DNA of 64,000 nt from Paenibacillus sp. FSL A5-0031 (GTDB lineage Bacteria > Bacillota > Bacilli > Paenibacillales > Paenibacillaceae). The translations under genes and the position numbers were made by a program. The DNA lies in contig NZ_MRTD01000001.1 in the NCBI RefSeq assembly GCF_001956295.1, forward strand, positions 620,001-684,000, read 5' to 3'. Below, in pieces: positions 62,621 through 64,000 of the stretch. Each line of letters opens with the position of its first letter. The first letter of the stretch is position 1. The notes beneath the pieces were generated by a model. That model made no database searches. It was not told where the DNA came from and worked only from the letters and a program-made list of their open reading frames with translations.

Positions 62621-62629
62621 TGCTACAAT
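62621..62629 (+). promoter_or_regulatory. extended -10 element of the YvgK-like gene
   Basis: TGCTACAAT (TGn plus TACAAT) about 30 bases before the coding region, without a clear -35. Confidence 0.5.
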
Positions 62630-62657
62630 AATGATTACTGCAAACAATCCTTAAGAG

Positions 62658-63617
62658 GTGATCAACATATCTGAAAATATTTCCTATACGACAGAGGAAA
62701 TCTCTAAGCTGCTCAAAATATCCAAATTAACCGTTTATGATCTCATTAAAAAAGGTGATTTGGCCTCATACCGAGTAGGCAAACAAATGAGAGTGGACGC
62801 TTCAGATTTAGAAGCCTATAAGCAGCGCTCAAAGGGGAACCAGCAAAGCTTGCGTGACGCTTTAATAGTTCAACCAGATGCTGCAAGCACAGCACGCCAG
62901 AGCCATGGGGCTCGCTCCATTGTCATCACAGGACAAGACATCAGCCTGGACATACTCGGAAGGCATATTGAGAAATATACACACACACTGCGTCCACTGC
63001 GGTCTAATGCCGGCAGTCTAGACAGTTTGATCTCCATGTACAATGGGCAATCCGATGTCGTAAGCACCCATCTGTTAGACGGCGACACGGGCGAATATAA
63101 TATTCCGTACATACGCAAGCTGCTTGTCGGCTCCTCATATGTTGTTATTAATCTGCTATCTAGGAAAGCTGGGCTATTTGTCCAAAAGGGGAATCCGCAA
63201 AACCTAGAAGGATGGAGCGATCTTGCTCAACCAGACTTACGTATTATTAATCGAGAAAAAGGTTCCGGGGCTCGTGTATTGTTAGATGAACAGCTTCGAT
63301 TACATCAAATTTCGGCACGCGAGCTTCTCGGCTATGAGGACGAACTGACAAATCATCTAGGCGTTGCAGCCAAAGTGGCGGGTGGCGAGGCAGATGTTGG
63401 CGTTGGGATAGAAAAAGCAGCAGCGATCGTAACTGGAGTGGACTTTATTCCTTTAGTTAGTGAACGTTATGATCTTGTCATTATGAAAAATTCGGGGAAT
63501 AGCGATCTCATTAACTTGATTATCGAAATTCTGAAATCCGCTTCATTTCAACAGGAGCTTGCAGCTATTTCCGGCTATGACTTATCACAGACAGGAAATA
63601 TTCTTTATGAATGTTAA
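62658..63617 (+). CDS. YvgK-like regulator: helix-turn-helix plus molybdate-binding-like domain
   Basis: About 319 residues. The N-terminal excisionase-type HTH (~9-52) is YTTEEISKLLKISKLTVYDLIKKG. It is followed by a PBP-like domain (~70-315) of the family attached to molybdate regulators (DISLDILGRHIEKYTHTL; INREKGSGARVLLDEQL). Start uncertain: GTG 62658 is inside the Shine-Dalgarno-like AAGAGGTG, while ATA at 62667 has ideal spacing, an unusual start. Divergent from modA, as yvgK-yvgL are adjacent in Bacillus; ligand and DNA-binding roles are inferred. Confidence 0.88.
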   Translation: MINISENISYTTEEISKLLKISKLTVYDLIKKGDLASYRVGKQMRVDASDLEAYKQRSKGNQQSLRDALIVQPDAASTARQSHGARSIVITGQDISLDILGRHIEKYTHTLRPLRSNAGSLDSLISMYNGQSDVVSTHLLDGDTGEYNIPYIRKLLVGSSYVVINLLSRKAGLFVQKGNPQNLEGWSDLAQPDLRIINREKGSGARVLLDEQLRLHQISARELLGYEDELTNHLGVAAKVAGGEADVGVGIEKAAAIVTGVDFIPLVSERYDLVIMKNSGNSDLINLIIEILKSASFQQELAAISGYDLSQTGNILYEC

Positions 63618-63671
63618 AGCAGATTTCACCTTTCAGATGAATCCCATTATAATGCGCAAGGATGGATGGAG

Positions 63672-64000
63672 ATGAAACTTCCCATTTTGAACGAAACGTT
63701 AATTAAACGAATACAGCAATCAGAAATGGAATATCTTACATCAAGAATTAGTTCCATAGGGGAGAGACCAGGCAATCCTGAAGGAGTCGAGATTAATCAT
63801 TATGGCCAAGCTGCAGCTTACTATATAAAAACAATGCCTTGGGGCATTTTTAATTCAGTAAAAGGTTTGGGCGATGAGGACAGCGACAAGCTGGAGGAAA
63901 TTATCAAGTTTTATGAAGCAAGAGACAGAAGCTTTCAGATCGATTTGGATCCTATACAATGCACTGCTGCTCTGTTCGGGAAATTGGCAGAGCTCGGTTT
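63672..64000 (+). CDS. GNAT-family-like acetyltransferase, N-terminal part (3' truncated by window)
   Basis: ATG 63672 follows GGATGGAG. The visible 109 residues include EINHYGQAAAYYIKTMPWGIFN and EEIIKFYEARDRSFQID, a start like that of Paenibacillus GNAT-fold acetyltransferases of unknown substrate. The acetyl-CoA-binding motif would lie past the window edge, so the assignment is tentative. Confidence 0.6.
   Translation, partial: MKLPILNETLIKRIQQSEMEYLTSRISSIGERPGNPEGVEINHYGQAAAYYIKTMPWGIFNSVKGLGDEDSDKLEEIIKFYEARDRSFQIDLDPIQCTAALFGKLAELG

Noticed and set aside
62509..62657. Moco or tungsten riboswitch near modA
   Set aside because: The gap is too short and AT-rich, and no matching structure was found.
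1..64000. tRNA, rRNA, CRISPR arrays, insertion sequences or prophage
   Set aside because: No repeat-spacer pattern, cloverleaf, rRNA-like block, transposase or phage structural gene was recognised.

Overview
The window looks like chromosomal DNA of a Gram-positive, spore-forming, low-to-moderate GC Bacillota, most likely Paenibacillus or a close relative. Support: strong AGGAGG-type ribosome-binding sites with frequent GTG/TTG starts, lipobox lipoproteins, SLH-domain surface anchoring, AraC/GntR/ROK regulators around sugar ABC transporters, an mmg-type operon, and sigma-A-like promoters. No rRNA, tRNA, IS element, phage gene or CRISPR array was seen.

Layout. 1-2.4 kb: partial membrane acyltransferase, zinc-ribbon protein, HAD phosphatase, small membrane proteins. 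2.5-14.5 kb: a sugar-acid catabolism island. It has three regulators (ROK, GntR/FCD, AraC), an RraA-like protein, a complete sugar ABC importer without its ATPase (two permeases and a lipoprotein) under a CcpA-type cre, mannonate dehydratase (UxuA), an enolase-superfamily dehydratase and two SDR oxidoreductases. 14.6-24.4 kb: envelope and housekeeping genes, TrhO, and an ECF sigma/DUF4367-type regulator/membrane protein/His-rich lipoprotein operon. 24.6-28.6 kb: a large S-layer-anchored beta-helix carbohydrate-active protein, plausibly the extracellular partner of the sugar-acid island. 28.7-34 kb: HxlR regulator divergent from an old yellow enzyme, LysR divergent from chorismate synthase, 2-hydroxyacid dehydrogenase, NAD(P)-binding protein. 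34-40 kb: molybdopterin oxidoreductase, a DMT transporter behind a purine-riboswitch-like leader, a flavoprotein reductase, a ClpP paralogue divergent from an ECF sigma factor. 40-48 kb: HAD and NlpC/P60 proteins, a CD3324-like protein, and a three-gene phosphorelay (receiver, hybrid kinase, Hpt-REC-GGDEF-REC). 48-50 kb: RpiA and an ABC-F protein. 50.5-58.4 kb: an mmg-like operon joining beta-oxidation (two acyl-CoA dehydrogenase-like proteins, thiolase, 3-hydroxybutyryl-CoA dehydrogenase) to the methylcitrate cycle (PrpB, PrpC, PrpD). 58.5-64 kb: secreted protein, alpha/beta hydrolase, YihY-type membrane protein, TerB-like protein, ModA divergent from a YvgK-like molybdate regulator, and a partial GNAT-like gene.

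The most striking element is at 36315-36438. It has every core junction residue of a purine riboswitch aptamer, but with a 14-nt hairpin inserted in loop L2 and one extra nucleotide in J3/1. It overlaps a terminator so that ligand binding should switch a DMT exporter on. Other leads: an acyl-CoA dehydrogenase-like protein lacking the catalytic glutamate and the TEPxAGSD motif, an SDR whose glycine-rich loop has turned acidic, an 11-bp motif shared divergently by a clpP paralogue and an ECF sigma gene, and a near-perfect 21-bp operator in front of a GntR gene. All functional statements are from reading the sequence only; no database search was run.
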